Positions 63,275 through 64,000 of a DNA stretch of 64,000 bases are shown here, piece by piece. Within the stretch, counting starts at the first letter, position 1, and every line of letters begins with the position of its first letter. The notes below the pieces were generated by a model. The model ran no database searches, was not told the origin of the DNA, and was given only the letters and a program-made list of their open reading frames with translations. The stretch is from Streptomyces sp. 135 (lineage in GTDB: Bacteria > Actinomycetota > Actinomycetes > Streptomycetales > Streptomycetaceae), in the NCBI RefSeq assembly GCF_020026305.1, contig NZ_CP075691.1, forward strand, positions 3,100,001 to 3,164,000. Direction: 5' to 3'. Both the position numbers and the translations under genes were made by a program.

Positions 63275-64000
63275 CAGCAGCACTTCCCAGGAAATCCCCA
63301 ACCCCGCCGTCGACGGCAGCGAGCTGATCCGCTTCGACAAGGTCGTCAAGCGCTACGGCTCGAACGTCGTCCTGGACGAGCTGGACTTCTCCGTCGCCTC
63401 CGGCAAGCACGTGACGCTCATCGGACCTTCCGGTTCCGGGAAGACCACGATCCTGCGGCTCCTGATGACGCTGGTGCGGCCGGAGCAGGGCACGATCAAG
63501 GTGGGCGGCAACTACCTCACCCACGAGGAGAAGAACGGCAAGCTCGTCCCGGCCGGCGAGAAGCACGTCCGCGAGGTCCGCAAGAACATCGGGATGGTCT
63601 TCCAGCAGTTCAACCTCTTCCCGAACATGAAGGTGCTCCGGAACATCACCGAGGCACCCGTCAACGTCCTCGGCCTGTCCAAGGACGAGGCCGAGCAGCG
63701 CGCCCGTGAACTGCTCGACCTGGTCGGCCTCGGCGACCGCTGCGACGCGTACCCGACGCAGCTCTCCGGCGGCCAGCAGCAGCGGGTCGCCATCGCGCGG
63801 GCCCTCGCGATGCGCCCGCAGGTGCTGCTGCTCGACGAGGTGACGTCCGCGCTCGACCCCGAGCTGGTGGCGGGCGTCCTGGACGTCCTGCGTGACATCG
63901 CGCACACCACGGACATCACGATGCTCTGCGTGACCCACGAGATGAACTTCGCGCGGGACATCTCGGACCAAGTGCTGATGTTCGACTCGGGCCGGGTCAT
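63264..64000 (+). CDS. ehuA: EhuA-like ABC ATPase (partial, 3' end beyond window)
   Basis: First 245 codons from TTG 63264 (LSADSSTSQEIPNPAVDG), overlapping the ehuD end by 11 bp. Walker A GPSGSGKTT, Q-loop MVFQQFNLFPNM, signature LSGGQQQR, Walker B VLLLDEVTSALDPE and H-loop VTHEM are all present. Energises EhuCD. The stop codon is not in the window. Confidence 0.88.
   Translation, partial: MSADSSTSQEIPNPAVDGSELIRFDKVVKRYGSNVVLDELDFSVASGKHVTLIGPSGSGKTTILRLLMTLVRPEQGTIKVGGNYLTHEEKNGKLVPAGEKHVREVRKNIGMVFQQFNLFPNMKVLRNITEAPVNVLGLSKDEAEQRARELLDLVGLGDRCDAYPTQLSGGQQQRVAIARALAMRPQVLLLDEVTSALDPELVAGVLDVLRDIAHTTDITMLCVTHEMNFARDISDQVLMFDSGRV

Overview
The window is a stretch of Streptomyces chromosome: very high G+C, almost no TTA codons, actinobacterial gene families throughout, and a gene order that matches from memory the S. 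coelicolor SCO277x-SCO283x region (agmatinase, acc/liu operon, desE, hexosaminidase, glmS, adpA, ornA, ceb operon, cdgA). No prophage, IS element or CRISPR array was seen. All identifications rest on motif reading and recalled family knowledge; no search was run.

Layout. 1-10.1 kb: a truncated full-length ABC exporter, a secreted class A beta-lactamase-like protein, and a guanidino-compound cluster (SSS symporter, ureohydrolase, TPP decarboxylase, PucR regulator). 10.3-14.8 kb: phosphatase, CDF transporter, TesB thioesterase carrying a palindromic insertion, acyl-CoA dehydrogenase, TetR regulator. 14.9-20.7 kb: a leucine-catabolism-type operon (acyl-CoA carboxylase beta and alpha, HMG-CoA lyase, acyl-CoA dehydrogenase) behind a paired operator. 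20.8-26.9 kb: iron-box-controlled desE, convergent with a GH20 hexosaminidase, with the usual desF-desABCD genes missing between them; then a DUF4429 protein, a small conserved protein and glmS. 27-31 kb: universal stress protein, a small membrane protein, adpA with its TTA codon, ornA and tRNA-His. 31-37.1 kb: cebR-cebEFG-bglC cello-oligosaccharide uptake with CebR boxes. 37.1-44.9 kb: two-component system, methyltransferase, XRE-TPR regulator, histidine phosphatase, PAP2 protein. 44.8-49.1 kb: a RecB-like nuclease plus SF1 helicase pair behind a PafBC-type DNA-damage promoter. 49.3-55.5 kb: two hypotheticals, tRNA-Lys, M6-like protease, cdgA (PAS-GGDEF-EAL), a dense repeat array and a flavin-dependent oxidoreductase. 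55.6-64 kb: a toxin-antitoxin-like pair and a catabolic island (two maleate-isomerase-like proteins, D-2-hydroxyacid dehydrogenase, amidase, DUF3830, ehuBCDA-type transporter running off the end).

How genes fit together: development is represented by adpA and cdgA; iron by desE and its iron box; carbon sensing by CebR, glmS and the hexosaminidase; genome maintenance by the damage-inducible nuclease-helicase pair. A 19-bp repeat (GGGGCGCGGGGAACTGCGC) occurs about ten times in or beside intergenic gaps, and several of its copies sit at gene ends.
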